Below are positions 45,825-59,301 of a stretch of 64,000 nucleotides of DNA, piece after piece; the stretch's first letter is position 1; each line of letters opens with the position of its first letter. The position numbers were made by a program, and so were the translations under genes. This DNA is from Micromussa lordhowensis. Taxonomy: Eukaryota > Cnidaria > Anthozoa > Scleractinia > Lobophylliidae. Where the stretch lies: the NCBI GenBank assembly GCA_964020085.1, contig OZ026596.1, positions 41,182,343-41,246,342 of the forward strand. The letters are read 5' to 3'. The notes beneath the pieces were generated by a model. The model searched no databases. It was not told where the DNA came from and worked only from the letters and a program-made list of their open reading frames with translations.

Positions 45825-45896
45825 GGGCCTGTCCGGGAGTTGAACCCGGGACCTCTCGCACCCTAAGCGAGAATCATGCCACTAGACCAACAGGCC
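45825..45896 (-). tRNA. tRNA-Pro(AGG), unit 9
   Basis: Array-consensus sequence. Confidence 0.95.
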
Positions 45897-46166
45897 AGAC
45901 CTTATCTACGTTTTTGTTGGCAAAGGCGTTAATCTGTCACCTCACCCGATCATTGGCCTGCTTTTTTTCCTCTTGAAGGCAATGTTATTGCTGTCCAAGA
46001 CGGCTAATTCTCCAATTCCCCACGTCATTAAAGCAATATACGATTAGAAGGAACAACTGAATTATTGCACATGTTTTAGCAACACAACAAAGTCTTGTTA
46101 CGAGTAAATCAGAGAGTAAATCCTTAAGAGTGAATTCTGAAGCTAAGTGATCTTAAATTCAGAGAA

Positions 46167-46240
<74 letters not shown>
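46167..46240 (+). tRNA. tRNA-Asn(GTT), unit 9
   Basis: Consensus with intact G18-G19. Confidence 0.95.
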
Positions 46241-46243
<3 letters not shown>

Positions 46244-47230
46244 CATTTTTGCATTGTTCAATAAAAATGATTGTTAGTTTTTTTCTATAATTTATGTCAA
46301 AAAAATTCATGATTTGTTCATCCGCTGATTACTCGGCGTGAAATAGACCGCAAAATACCGCGTTTACAAAACCTTTTTCAGTCATTTCAGTCCATAAACT
46401 GACATACAGTAGCTTGGGCGGCAACATATAAATGTTTGGTTCACTACCCTCACCTTTCACCAATTAAGTTAACCCCTCAACAGCGTCATAAAAGGCAAAA
46501 GCAACGTTCACTTACCTTCACCTACCAAATAAGCCCCCATGCCTCTAGCTCCACTTAAACCCAATATATTGCTTGGATAACGTTATGGGTCATTTATAAA
46601 ATTATTCTCAAAAATAGCAGATAGAAATGCCTAAGAGCTGCAAATACGCCATTAATTTTTGCTAGTAATACCGCACAAGCGAATAGTGCTTTTTACGAGT
46701 TATGATTGGTTAACTCGGAAGTGTTCCACTACGGTGAATAATTAACAATAATTTATTATTGGACAAGGTTGAGCAATATATATTGATCTGGGAGACACTG
46801 ACAAATCACGTTATTTTGCGATAACCGAGTTTAATAATTGTTTTATCATTCGATCACCAAGTTTGTTTTTATATTTAAATCACTCTCTGACAGCTCAGGG
46901 AAGCGATCTGCGATTTTTCACACAAGAGCGTGGTCTCAATTACGCATGAGCAGAATATTATTTGCAGCAAAGCACATTTAGACGGTACTTTCGCATGAGC
47001 AGACCATTATTTGTAGTCAGTTATTTGTAGCTCAAGTGGTAGGTTCTCGGCCAGTGAAAATGAAGGGAAAATGCATCGAATGATAAAATTAATTGTTTTT
47101 ATCTTTAACTGGGATAAGCATTCAGGGTATTTATTAGCAGGGCTCCTCTGGAGATCATTCACGCCTGATCCTTGCCTACTTATCCTACACAAAATAAGTA
47201 CACAAAGAGCTTCTTCACTCTTTATCCTAA

Positions 47231-47302
47231 TCCTCGGTAGTATAGTGGTGAGTATCCCCGCCTGTCACGCGGGAGACCGGGGTTCGATTCCCCGCCGGGG
47301 AG
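47231..47302 (+). tRNA. tRNA-Asp(GTC), unit 9
   Basis: Consensus sequence and terminator. Confidence 0.95.
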
Positions 47303-47996
47303 GAGTGAAAACATTTTTGACCGAACTACATCCACAGCCGTTTCTTTGGTTCCTTTTTTCTTAGTCATATTGTTTATTATATTTTAATTCTGGCCCGAAT
47401 AATACCAAAAATACTGTAATTCTAGAATTTAAACAGTAGGCCATACTTTGTGATCTTGGTGGTCGCTTCATATCTCCAGAAGCCCTTACTGCTAACAAAG
47501 TTCTTTATGTTTTTTTTCCAAAATTTGAAAGATGTGACTTTTTTCCATTCAAAGGGGATCTAGGGGAGGGAGGCTTCCCTCAATTCTTCACTGATCATGA
47601 ATAATTGCCTAGTACATTTTAGTTTACATCATTGTTGAAAATACGTTTTTTTTTAATATGTTTTTTTTTCTGGTTGTGTTTTGCATGTAACAAATAGTTG
47701 TCCTTGCAGCCGAGCAAAGAAATGAGGCTCTGTGTTCGCTTTTCATGAGATTGAAGAGAGTTGTTTCTGAACGTCAGATATGGCGGATATAAAGGAAGCT
47801 TAGCAATCTGCTCCCAGTAACAGAGGTTCAGTTGCATGCTCCACCTCTCCCGACGTGTCCCTGGTAGGCGAGGCAAAAACACTTACGTGACTGTATGGAA
47901 AAAACAACCGCTGGGTCGCGCCCCAACGAAACCCTACTTTTAAAGCGAGTGTGCCCTTGGAACGAAACACCTCCTGGCTGTAAAACAAAGAAAACT

Positions 47997-48068
47997 GGGC
48001 CTGTCCGGGAGTTGAACCCGGGACCTCTCGCACCCTAAGCGAGAATCATGCCACTAGACCAACAGGCC
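47997..48068 (-). tRNA. tRNA-Pro(AGG), unit 10
   Basis: Array-consensus sequence. Confidence 0.95.
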
Positions 48069-48338
48069 AGACCTTATCTACGTTTTTGTTGGCAAAGGCG
48101 TTAATCTGTCACCTCACCCGATCATTGGCCTGCTTTTTTTCCTCTTGAAGGCAATGTTATTGCTGTCCAAGACGGCTAATTCTCCAATTCCCCACGTCAT
48201 TAAAGCAATATACGATTAGAAGGAACAACTGAATTATTGCACATGTTTTAGCAACACAACAAAGTCTTGTTACGAGTAAATCAGAGAGTAAATCCTTAAG
48301 AGTGAATTCTGAAGCTAAGTGATCTTAAATTCAGAGAA

Positions 48339-48412
<74 letters not shown>
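48339..48412 (+). tRNA. tRNA-Asn(GTT), unit 10
   Basis: Consensus with intact G18-G19. Confidence 0.95.
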
Positions 48413-48415
<3 letters not shown>

Positions 48416-49402
48416 CATTTTTGCATTGTTCAATAAAAATGATTGTTAGTTTTTTTCTATAATTTATGTCAAAAAAATTCATGATTTGTTCATCCGCTGA
48501 TTACTCGGCGTGAAATAGACCGCAAAATACCGCGTTTACAAAACCTTTTTCAGTCATTTCAGTCCATAAACTGACATACAGTAGCTTGGGCGGCAACATA
48601 TAAATGTTTGGTTCACTACCCTCACCTTTCACCAATTAAGTTAACCCCTCAACAGCGTCATAAAAGGCAAAAACAACGTTCACTTACCTTCACCTACCAA
48701 ATAAGCCCCCATGCCTCTAGCTCCACTTAAACCCAATATATTGCTTGGATAACGTTATGGGTCATTTATAAAATTATTCTCAAAAATAGCAGATAGAAAT
48801 GCCTAAGAGCTGCAAATACGCCATTAATTTTTGCTAGTAATACCGCACAAGCGAATAGTGCTTTTTACGAGTTATGATTGGTTAACTCGGAAGTGTTCCA
48901 CTACGGTGAATAATTAACAATAATTTATTATTGGACAAGGTTGAGCAATATATATTGATCTGGGAGACACTGACAAATCACGTTATTTTGCGATAACCGA
49001 GTTTAATAATTGTTTTATCATTCGATCACCAAGTTTGTTTTTATATTTAAATCACTCTCTGACAGCTCAGGGAAGCGATCTGCGATTTTTCACACAAGAG
49101 CGTGGTCTCAATTACGCATGAGCAGAATATTATTTGCAGCAAAGCACATTTAGACGGTACTTTCGCATGAGCAGACCATTATTTGTAGTCAGTTATTTGT
49201 AGCTCAAGTGGTAGGTTCTCGGCCAGTGAAAATGAAGGGAAAATGCATCGAATGATAAAATTAATTGTTTTTATCTTTAACTGGGATAAGCATTCAGGGT
49301 ATTTATTAGCAGGGCTCCTCTGGAGATCATTCACGCCTGATCCTTGCCTACTTATCCTACACAAAATAAGTACACAAAGAGCTTCTTCACTCTTTATCCT
49401 AA

Positions 49403-49473
49403 TCCTCGGTAGTCTAGTGGTGAGTATCCCCGCCTGTCACGCGGGAGACCGGGGTTCGATTCCCCGCGGGGAG
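49403..49473 (+). tRNA. tRNA-Asp(GTC)-like, unit 10, acceptor deletion
   Basis: One base is lost where CCGCCGGGGA becomes CCGCGGGGA, leaving 6 acceptor pairs and 71 nt. The A-box reads TAGTCTAGTGG. The downstream TTTTT has become TTTCT. Possibly a pseudogene. Confidence 0.8.
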
Positions 49474-50167
49474 GAGTGAAAACATTTCTGACCGAACTTC
49501 ATCCACAGCCGTTTCTTTGGTTCCTTTTTTCTTAGTCATATTGTTTATTATATTTTAATTCTGGCCCGAATAATACCAAAAATACTGTAATTCTAGAATT
49601 TAAACAGTAGGCCATACTTTGTGTACTTGGTGGTCGCTTCATATCTCCAGAAGCCCTTACTGCTAACAAAGTTCTTTATATTTTTTTTCCAAAATTTGAA
49701 AGATGTGACTTTTTTCCAGGCAAAGGGGATCTAGGGGAGGGAGGCTTCCCTCAATTCTTCACTGATCATGAATAATTGCCTAGTACATTTTAGTTTACAT
49801 CATTGTTGAAAATACGTTTTTTTTTAATATGTTTTTTTTTCTGGTTGTGTTTTGCATGTAACAAATAGTTGTCCTTGCAGCCGAGCAAAGAAATGAGGCT
49901 CTGTGTTCGCTTTTCATGAGATTGAAGAGAGTTGTTTCTGAACGTCAGATATGGCGGATATAAAGGAAGCTTAGCAATCTGCTCCCAGTAACAGAGGTTC
50001 AGTTGCATGCTCCACCTCTCCCGACATGTCCCTGGTAGGCGAGGCAAAAACACTTACGTGACTGTATGGAAAAAACAACCGCTGGGTCGCGCCCCAACGA
50101 AACCCTACTTTTAAAGCGAGTGTGCCCTTGGAACGAAACACCTCCTGGCTGTAAAACAAAGAAAACT

Positions 50168-50239
50168 GGGCCTGTCCGGGAGTTGAACCCGGGACCTCTC
50201 GCACCCTAAGCGAGAATCATGCCACTAGACCAACAGGCC
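50168..50239 (-). tRNA. tRNA-Pro(AGG), unit 11
   Basis: Array-consensus sequence. Confidence 0.95.
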
Positions 50240-50509
50240 AGACCTTATCTACGTTTTTGTTGGCAAAGGCGTTAATCTGTCACCTCACCCGATCATTGGC
50301 CTGCTTTTTTTCCTCTTGAAGGCAATGTTATTGCTGTCCAAGACGGCTAATTCTCCAATTCCCCACGTCATTAAAGCAATATACGATTAGAAGGAACAAC
50401 TGAATTATTGCACATGTTTTAGCAACACAACAAAGTCTTGTTACGAGTAAATCAGAGAGTAAATCCTTAAGAGTGAATTCTGAAGCTAAGTGATCTTAAA
50501 TTCAGAGAA

Positions 50510-50583
<74 letters not shown>
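50510..50583 (+). tRNA. tRNA-Asn(GTT), unit 11
   Basis: Consensus with intact G18-G19. Confidence 0.95.
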
Positions 50584-50586
<3 letters not shown>

Positions 50587-51573
50587 CATTTTTGCATTGT
50601 TCAATAAAAATGATTGTTAGTTTTTTTCTATAATTTATGTCAAAAAAATTCATGATTTGTTCATCCGCTGATTACTCGGCGTGAAATAGACCGCAAAATA
50701 CCGCGTTTACAAAACCTTTTTCAGTCATTTCAGTCCATAAACTGACATACAGTAGCTTGGGCGGCAACATATAAATGTTTGGTTCACTACCCTCACCTTT
50801 CACCAATTAAGTTAACCCCTCAACAGCGTCATAAAAGGCAAAAACAACGTTCACTTACCTTCACCTACCAAATAAGCCCCCATGCCTCTAGCTCCACTTA
50901 AACCCAATATATTGCTTGGATAACGTTATGGGTCATTTATAAAATTATTCTCAAAAATAGCAGATAGAAATGCCTAAGAGCTGCAAATACGCCATTAATT
51001 TTTGCTAGTAATACCGCACAAGCGAATAGTGCTTTTTACGAGTTATGATTGGTTAACTCGGAAGTGTTCCACTACGGTGAATAATTAACAATAATTTATT
51101 ATTGGACAAGGTTGAGCAATATATATTGATCTGGGAGACACTGACAAATCACGTTATTTTGCGATAACCGAGTTTAATAATTGTTTTATCATTCGATCAC
51201 CAAGTTTGTTTTTATATTTAAATCACTCTCTGACAGCTCAGGGAAGCGATCTGCGATTTTTCACACAAGAGCGTGGTCTCAATTACGCATGAGCAGAATA
51301 TTATTTGCAGCAAAGCACATTTAGACGGTACTTTCGCATGAGCAGACCATTATTTGTAGTCAGTTATTTGTAGCTCAAGTGGTAGGTTCTCGGCCAGTGA
51401 AAATGAAGGGAAAATGCATCGAATGATAAAATTAATTGTTTTTATCTTTAACTGGGATAAGCATTCAGGGTATTTATTAGCAGGGCTCCTCTGGAGATCA
51501 TTCACGCCTGATCCTTGCCTACTTATCCTACACAAAATAAGTACACAAAGAGCTTCTTCACTCTTTATCCTAA

Positions 51574-51644
51574 TCCTCGGTAGTCTAGTGGTGAGTATCC
51601 CCGCCTGTCACGCGGGAGACCGGGGTTCGATTCCCCGCGGGGAG
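51574..51644 (+). tRNA. tRNA-Asp(GTC)-like, unit 11, acceptor deletion
   Basis: Same one-base acceptor deletion and TTTCT terminator change as unit 10. Confidence 0.8.
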
Positions 51645-52338
51645 GAGTGAAAACATTTCTGACCGAACTTCATCCACAGCCGTTTCTTTGGTTCCTTTTT
51701 TCTTAGTCATATTGTTTATTATATTTTAATTCTGGCCCGAATAATACCAAAAATACTGTAATTCTAGAATTTAAACAGTAGGCCATACTTTGTGTACTTG
51801 GTGGTCGCTTCATATCTCCAGAAGCCCTTACTGCTAACAAAGTTCTTTATATTTTTTTTCCAAAATTTGAAAGATGTGACTTTTTTCCAGGCAAAGGGGA
51901 TCTAGGGGAGGGAGGCTTCCCTCAATTCTTCACTGATCATGAATAATTGCCTAGTACATTTTAGTTTACATCATTGTTGAAAATACGTTTTTTTTTAATA
52001 TGTTTTTTTTTCTGGTTGTGTTTTGCATGTAACAAATAGTTGTCCTTGCAGCCGAGCAAAGAAATGAGGCTCTGTGTTCGCTTTTCATGAGATTGAAGAG
52101 AGTTGTTTCTGAACGTCAGATATGGCGGATATAAAGGAAGCTTAGCAATCTGCTCCCAGTAACAGAGGTTCAGTTGCATGCTCCACCTCTCCCGACATGT
52201 CCCTGGTAGGCGAGGCAAAAACACTTACGTGACTGTATGGAAAAAACAACCGCTGGGTCGCGCCCCAACGAAACCCTACTTTTAAAGCGAGTGTGCCCTT
52301 GGAACGAAACACCTCCTGGCTGTAAAACAAAGAAAACT

Positions 52339-52410
52339 GGGCCTGTCCGGGAGTTGAACCCGGGACCTCTCGCACCCTAAGCGAGAATCATGCCACTAGA
52401 CCAACAGGCC
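52339..52410 (-). tRNA. tRNA-Pro(AGG), unit 12
   Basis: Array-consensus sequence. Confidence 0.95.
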
Positions 52411-52680
52411 AGACCTTATCTACGTTTTTGTTGGCAAAGGCGTTAATCTGTCACCTCACCCGATCATTGGCCTGCTTTTTTTCCTCTTGAAGGCAATGTT
52501 ATTGCTGTCCAAGACGGCTAATTCTCCAATTCCCCACGTCATTAAAGCAATATACGATTAGAAGGAACAACTGAATTATTGCACATGTTTTAGCAACACA
52601 ACAAAGTCTTGTTACGAGTAAATCAGAGAGTAAATCCTTAAGAGTGAATTCTGAAGCTAAGTGATCTTAAATTCAGAGAA

Positions 52681-52754
<74 letters not shown>
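52681..52754 (+). tRNA. tRNA-Asn(GTT), unit 12
   Basis: Consensus with intact G18-G19. Confidence 0.95.
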
Positions 52755-52757
<3 letters not shown>

Positions 52758-53744
52758 CATTTTTGCATTGTTCAATAAAAATGATTGTTAGTTTTTTTCT
52801 ATAATTTATCTCAAAAAAAATCATGATTTGTTCATCCGCTGATTACTCGGCGTGAAATAGACCGCAAAATACCGCGTTTACAAAACCTTTTTCAGTCATT
52901 TCAGTCCATAAACTGACATACAGTAGCTTGGGCGGCAACATATAAATGTTTGGTTCACTACCCTCACCTTTCACAAATTAAGTTAACCCCTCAACAGCGT
53001 CATAAAAGGCAAAAACAACGTTCACTTACCTTCACCTACCAAATAAGCCCCCATGCCTCTAGCTCCACTTAAACCCAATATATTGCTTGGATAACGTTAT
53101 GGGTCATTTATAAAATTATTCTCAAAAATAGCAGATAGAAATGCCTAAGAGCTGCAAATACGCCATTAATTTTTGCTAGTAATACCGCACAAGCGAATAG
53201 TGCTTTTTACGAGTTATGATTGGTTAACTCGGAAGTGTTCCACTACGGTGAATAATTAACAATAATTTATTATTGGACAAGGTTGAGCAATATATATTGA
53301 TCTGGGAGACACTGACAAATCACGTTATTTTGCGATAACCGAGTTTAATAATTGTTTTATCATTCGATCACCAAGTTTGTTTTTATATTTAAATCACTCT
53401 CTGACAGCTCAGGGAAGCGATCTGCGATTTTTCACACAAGAGCGTGGTCTCAATTACGCATGAGCAGAATATTATTTGCAGCAAAGCACATTTAGACGGT
53501 ACTTTCGCATGAGCAGACCATTATTTGTAGTCAGTTATTTGTAGCTCAAGTGGTAGGTTCTCGGCCAGTGAAAATGAAGGGAAAATGCATCGAATGATAA
53601 AATTAATTGTTTTTATCTTTAACTGGGATAAGCATTCAGGGTATTTATTAGCAGGGCTCCTCTGGAGATCATTCACGCCTGATCCTTGCCTACTTATCCT
53701 ACACAAAATAAGTACACAAAGAGCTTCTTCACTCTTTATCCTAA

Positions 53745-53815
53745 TCCTCGGTAGTCTAGTGGTGAGTATCCCCGCCTGTCACGCGGGAGACCGGGGTTCG
53801 ATTCCCCGCGGGGAG
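53745..53815 (+). tRNA. tRNA-Asp(GTC)-like, unit 12, acceptor deletion
   Basis: Same deletion and terminator change as units 10 and 11. Confidence 0.8.
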
Positions 53816-54509
53816 GAGTGAAAACATTTCTGACCGAACTTCATCCACAGCCGTTTCTTTGGTTCCTTTTTTCTTAGTCATATTGTTTATTATATTTTAA
53901 TTCTGGCCCGAATAATACCAAAAATACTGTAATTCTAGAATTTAAACAGTAGGCCATACTTTGTGTACTTGGTGGTCGCTTCATATCTCCAGAAGCCCTT
54001 ACTGCTAACAAAGTTCTTTATATTTTTTTTCCAAAATTTGAAAGATGTGACTTTTTTCCAGGCAAAGGGGATCTAGGGGAGGGAGGCTTCCCTCAATTCT
54101 TCACTGATCATGAATAATTGCCTAGTACATTTTAGTTTACATCATTGTTGAAAATACGTTTTTTTTTTAATATGTTTCTTTTCTGGTTGTTTTTTGCATG
54201 TAACAAATAGTTGTCCTTGCAGCCGAGCAAAGAAATGAGGCTCTGTGTTCGCTTTTCATGAGATTGAAGAGAGTTGTTTCTGAACGTCAGATATGGCGGA
54301 TATAAAGGAAGCTTAGCAATCTGCTCCCAGTAACAGAGGTTCAGTTGCATGCTCCACCTCTCCCGACGTGTCCCTGGTAGGCGAGGCAAAAACACTTACG
54401 TGACTGTATGGAAAAAACAACCGCTGAGTCGCGCCCCAACGAAACCCTACTTTTAAAGCGAGTGTGCCCTTGGAACGAAACACCTCCTGGCTGTAAAACA
54501 AAGAAAACT

Positions 54510-54581
54510 GGGCCTGTCCGGGAGTTGAACCCGGGACCTCTCGCACCCTAAGCGAGAATCATGCCACTAGACCAACAGGCC
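54510..54581 (-). tRNA. tRNA-Pro(AGG), unit 13
   Basis: Array-consensus sequence. Confidence 0.95.
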
Positions 54582-54851
54582 AGACCTTATCTACGTTTTT
54601 GTTGGCAAAGGCGTTAATCTGTCACCTCACCCGATCATTGGCCTGCTTTTTTTCCTCTTGAAGGCAATGTTATTGCTGTCCAAGACGGCTAATTCTCCAA
54701 TTCCCCACGTCATTAAAGCAATATACGATTAGAAGGAACAACTGAATTATTGCACATGTTTTAGCAACACAACAAAGTCTTGTTACGAGTAAATCAGAGA
54801 GTAAATCCTTAAGAGTGAATTCTGAAGCTAAGTGATCTTAAATTCAGGGAA

Positions 54852-54870
54852 GTCTCCGTGGCGCAATCGT

Positions 54871-54925
<55 letters not shown>
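54852..54925 (+). tRNA. tRNA-Asn(GTT), unit 13, G19T variant
   Basis: D-loop G19T; the base after the discriminator region also differs (GACGGTTC). Confidence 0.85.
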
Positions 54926-55915
54926 GTTCATTTTTGCATTGTTCAATAAAAATGATTGTTAGTTTTTTTCTATAATTTATCTAAAAAAAAATCATGATTT
55001 GTTCATCCGCTGATTACTCGGCGTGAAATAGACCGCAAAATACCGCGTTTACAAAACCTTTTTCAGTCATTTCAGTCCATAAACTGACATACAGTAGCTT
55101 GGGCGGCAACATATAAATGTTTGGTTCACTACCCTCACCTTTCACAAATTAAGTTAACCCCTCAACAGCGTCATAAAAGGCAAAAACAACGTTCACTTAC
55201 CTTCACCTACCAAATAAGCCCCCATGCCTCTAGCTCCACTTAAACCCAATATATTGCTTGGATAACGTTATGGGTCATTTATAAAATTATTCTCAAAAAT
55301 AGCAGATAGAAATGCCTAAGAGCTGCAAATACGCCATTAATTTTTGCTAGTAATACCGCACAAGCGAATAGTGCTTTTTACGAGTTATGATTGGTTAACT
55401 CGGAAGTGTTCCACTACGGTGAATAATTAACAATAATTTATTATTGGACAAGGTTGAGCAATATATATTGATCTGGGAGACACTGACAAATCACGTTATT
55501 TTGCGATAACCGAGTTTAATAATTGTTTTATCATTCGATCACCAAGTTTGTTTTTATATTTAAATCACTCTCTGACAGCTCAGGGAAGCGATCTGCGATT
55601 TTTCACACAAGAGCGTGGTCTCAATTACGCATGAGCAGAATATTATTTGCAGCAAAGCACATTTAGACGGTACTTTCGCATGAGCAGACCATTATTTGTA
55701 GTCAGTTATTTGTAGCTCAAGTGGTAGGTTCTCGGCCAGTGAAAATGAAGGGAAAATGCATCGAATGATAAAATTAATTGTTTTTATCTTTAACTGGGAT
55801 AAGCATTCAGGGTATTTATTAGCAGGGCTCCTCTGGAGATCATTCACGCCTGATCCTTGCCTACTTATCCTACACAAAATAAGTACACAAAGAGCTTCTT
55901 CACTCTTTATCCTAA

Positions 55916-55986
55916 TCCTCGGTAGTCTAGTGGTGAGTATCCCCGCCTGTCACGCGGGAGACCGGGGTTCGATTCCCCGCGGGGAG
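55916..55986 (+). tRNA. tRNA-Asp(GTC)-like, unit 13, acceptor deletion
   Basis: Last of four consecutive copies with the acceptor deletion and TTTCT. Confidence 0.8.
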
Positions 55987-56680
55987 GAGTGAAAACATTT
56001 CTGACCGAACTTCATCCACAGCCGTTTCTTTGGTTCCTTTTTTCTTAGTCATATTGTTTATTATATTTTAATTCTGGCCCGAATAATACCAAAAATACTG
56101 TAATTCTAGAATTTAAACAGTAGGCCATACTTTGTGTACTTGGTGGTCGCTTCATATCTCCAGAAGCCCTTACTGCTAACAAAGTTCTTTATATTTTTTT
56201 TCCAAAATTTGAAAGATGTGACTTTTTTCCAGGCAAAGGGGATCTAGGGGAGGGAGGCTTCCCTCAATTCTTCACTGATCATGAATAATTGCCTAGTACA
56301 TTTTAGTTTACATCATTGTTGAAAATACGTTTTTTTTTTAATATGTTTCTTTTCTGGTTGTTTTTTGCATGTAACAAATAGTTGTCCTTGCAGCCGAGCA
56401 AAGAAGTGAGGCTCTGTGTTCGCTTTTCATGAGATTGAAGAGAGTTGTTTCTGAACGTCAGATATGGCGGATATAAAGGAAGCTTAGCAATCTGCTCCCA
56501 GTAACAGAGGTTCAGTTGCATGCTCCACCTCTCCCGACGTGTCCCTGGTAGGCGAGGCAAAAACACTTACGTGACTGTATGGAAAAAACAACCGCTGAGT
56601 CGCGCCCCAACGAAACCCTACTTTTAAAGCGAGTGTGCCCTTGGAACGAAACACCTCCTGGCTGTAAAACAAAGAAAACT

Positions 56681-56752
56681 GGGCCTGTCCGGGAGTTGAA
56701 CCCGGGACCTCTCGCACCCTAAGCGAGAATCATGCCACTAGACCAACAGGCC
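56681..56752 (-). tRNA. tRNA-Pro(AGG), unit 14
   Basis: Array-consensus sequence. Confidence 0.95.
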
Positions 56753-57022
56753 AGACCTTATCTACGTTTTTGTTGGCAAAGGCGTTAATCTGTCACCTCA
56801 CCCGATCATTGGCCTGCTTTTTTTCCTCTTGAAGGCAATGTTATTGCTGTCCAAGACGGCTAATTCTCCAATTCCCCACGTCATTAAAGCAATATACGAT
56901 TAGAAGGAACAACTGAATTATTGCACATGTTTTAGCAACACAACAAAGTCTTGTTACGAGTAAATCAGAGAGTAAATCCTTAAGAGTGAATTCTGAAGCT
57001 AAGTGATCTTAAATTCAGGGAA

Positions 57023-57041
57023 GTCTCCGTGGCGCAATCGT

Positions 57042-57096
<55 letters not shown>
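57023..57096 (+). tRNA. tRNA-Asn(GTT), unit 14, G19T variant
   Basis: D-loop G19T. Confidence 0.85.
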
Positions 57097-57099
<3 letters not shown>

Positions 57100-58086
57100 C
57101 ATTTTTGCATTGTTCAATAAAAATGATTGTTAGTTTTTTTCTATAATTTATCTCAAAAAAATTCATGATTTGTTCATCCGCTGATTACTCGGCGTGAAAT
57201 AGACCGCAAAATACCGCGTTTACAAAACCTTTTTCAGTCATTTCAGTCCATAAACTGACATACAGTAGCTTGGGCGGCAACATATAAATGTTTGGTTCAC
57301 TACCCTCACCTTTCACAAATTAAGTTAACCCCTCAACAGCGTCATAAAAGGCAAAAACAACGTTCACTTACCTTCACCTACCAAATAAGCCCCCATGCCT
57401 CTAGCTCCACTTAAACCCAATATATTGCTTGGATAACGTTATGGGTCATTTATAAAATTATTCTCAAAAATAGCAGATAGAAATGCCTAAGAGCTGCAAA
57501 TACGCCATTAATTTTTGCTAGTAATACCGCACAAGCGAATAGTGCTTTTTACGAGTTATGATTGGTTAACTCGGAAGTGTTCCACTACGGTGAATAATTA
57601 ACAATAATTTATTATTGGACAAGGTTGAGCAATATATATTGATCTGGGAGACACTGACAAATCACGTTATTTTGCGATAATCGAGTTTAATAATTGTTTT
57701 ATCATTCGATCACCAAGTTTGTTTTTATATTTAAATCACTCTCTGACAGCTCAGGGAAGCGATCTGCGATTTTTCACACAAGAGGGTGGTCTCAATTACG
57801 CATGAGCAGAATATTATTTGCAGCAAAGCACATTTAGACGGTACTTTCGCATGAGCAGACCATTATTTGTAGTCAGTTATTTGTAGCTCAAGTGGTAGGT
57901 TCTCGGCCAGTGAAAATGAAGGGAAAATGCATCGAATGGTAAAATTAATTGTTTTTATCTTTAACTGGGATAAGCATTCAGGGTATTTATTAGCAGGGCT
58001 CCTCTGGAGATCATTCACGCCTGATCCTTGCCTACTTATCCTACACAAAATAAGTACACAAAGAGCTTCTTCACTCTTTATCCTAA

Positions 58087-58158
58087 TCCTCGGTAGTATA
58101 GTGGTGAGTATCCCCGCCTGTCACGCGGGAGACCGGGGTTCGATTCCCCGCCGGGGAG
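58087..58158 (+). tRNA. tRNA-Asp(GTC), unit 14
   Basis: Consensus sequence with TTTTT restored. Confidence 0.95.
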
Positions 58159-58882
58159 GAGTGAAAACATTTTTGACCGAACTACATCCACAGCCGTTTC
58201 TTTGGTTCCTTTTTTCTTAGTCATATTGTTTATTATATTTTAATTCTGCCTCAATAGGGAAGATATATTTTTTGCATGGCCCGAATAATACCAAAAATAC
58301 TGTAATTCTAGAATTTAAACAGTAGGCCATACTTTGTGATCTTGGTGATCGCTTCATATCTCCAGAAGCCCTTACTGCTAACAAAGTTCTTTATGTTTTT
58401 TTTCCAAAATTTGAAAGATGTGACTTTTTTCCATTCAAAGGGGATCTAGGGGAGGGAGGCTTCCCTCAATTCTTCACTGATCATGAATAATTGCCTAGTA
58501 CATTTTAGTTTACATCATTGTTGAAAATACGTTTTTTTTTAATATGTTTTTTTTTCTGGTTGTGTTTTGCATGTAACAAATAGTTGTCCTTGCAGCCGAG
58601 CAAAGAAATGAGGCTCTGTGTTCGCTTTTCATGAGATTGAAGAGAGTTGTTTCTGAACGTCAGATATGGCGGATATAAAGGAAGCTTAGCAATCTGCTCC
58701 CAGTAACAGAGGTTCAGTTGCATGCTCCACCTCTCCCGACGTGTCCCTTGTAGGCGAGGCAAAAACACTTACGTGACTGTATGGAAAAAACAACCGCTGG
58801 GTCGCGCCCCAACGAAACCCTACTTTTAAAGCGAGTGTGCCCTTGGAACGAAACACCTCCTGGCTGTAAAACAAAGAAAACT

Positions 58883-58954
58883 GGGCCTGTCCGGGAGTTG
58901 AACCCGGGACCTCTCGCACCCTAAGCGAGAATCATGCCACTAGACCAACAGGCC
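58883..58954 (-). tRNA. tRNA-Pro(AGG), unit 15
   Basis: Array-consensus sequence. Confidence 0.95.
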
Positions 58955-59224
58955 AGACCTTATCTACGTTTTTGTTGGCAAAGGCGTTAATCTGTCACCT
59001 CACCCGATCATTGGCCTGCTTTTTTTCCTCTTAAAGGCAATGTTATTGCTGTCCAAGACGGCTAATTCTCCAATTCCCCACGTCATTAAAGCAATATACG
59101 ATTAGAAGGAACAACTGAATTATTGCACATGTTTTAGCAACACAACAAAGTCTTGTTACGAGTAAATCAGAGAGTAAATCCTTAAGAGTGAATTCTGAAG
59201 CTAAGTGATCTTAAATTCAGAGAA

Positions 59225-59243
59225 GTCTCCGTGGCGCAATCGT

Positions 59244-59298
<55 letters not shown>
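59225..59298 (+). tRNA. tRNA-Asn(GTT), unit 15, G19T variant
   Basis: D-loop G19T. Confidence 0.85.

Positions 59299-59301
<3 letters not shown>

Larger units (their letters stand above)
45427..47598. repeat. Array unit 9
   Basis: Complete 2172-bp short-type unit. Confidence 0.94.
47599..49769. repeat. Array unit 10
   Basis: Complete 2171-bp short-type unit; first with the altered Asp gene. Confidence 0.94.
49770..51940. repeat. Array unit 11
   Basis: Complete 2171-bp short-type unit, near copy of unit 10 around the Asp gene. Confidence 0.94.
51941..54111. repeat. Array unit 12
   Basis: Complete 2171-bp short-type unit. Confidence 0.94.
54112..56282. repeat. Array unit 13
   Basis: Complete 2171-bp short-type unit combining the G19T Asn and altered Asp genes. 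Confidence 0.94.
56283..58484. repeat. Array unit 14
   Basis: Complete 2202-bp unit; returns to the long type after Asp. Confidence 0.94.
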
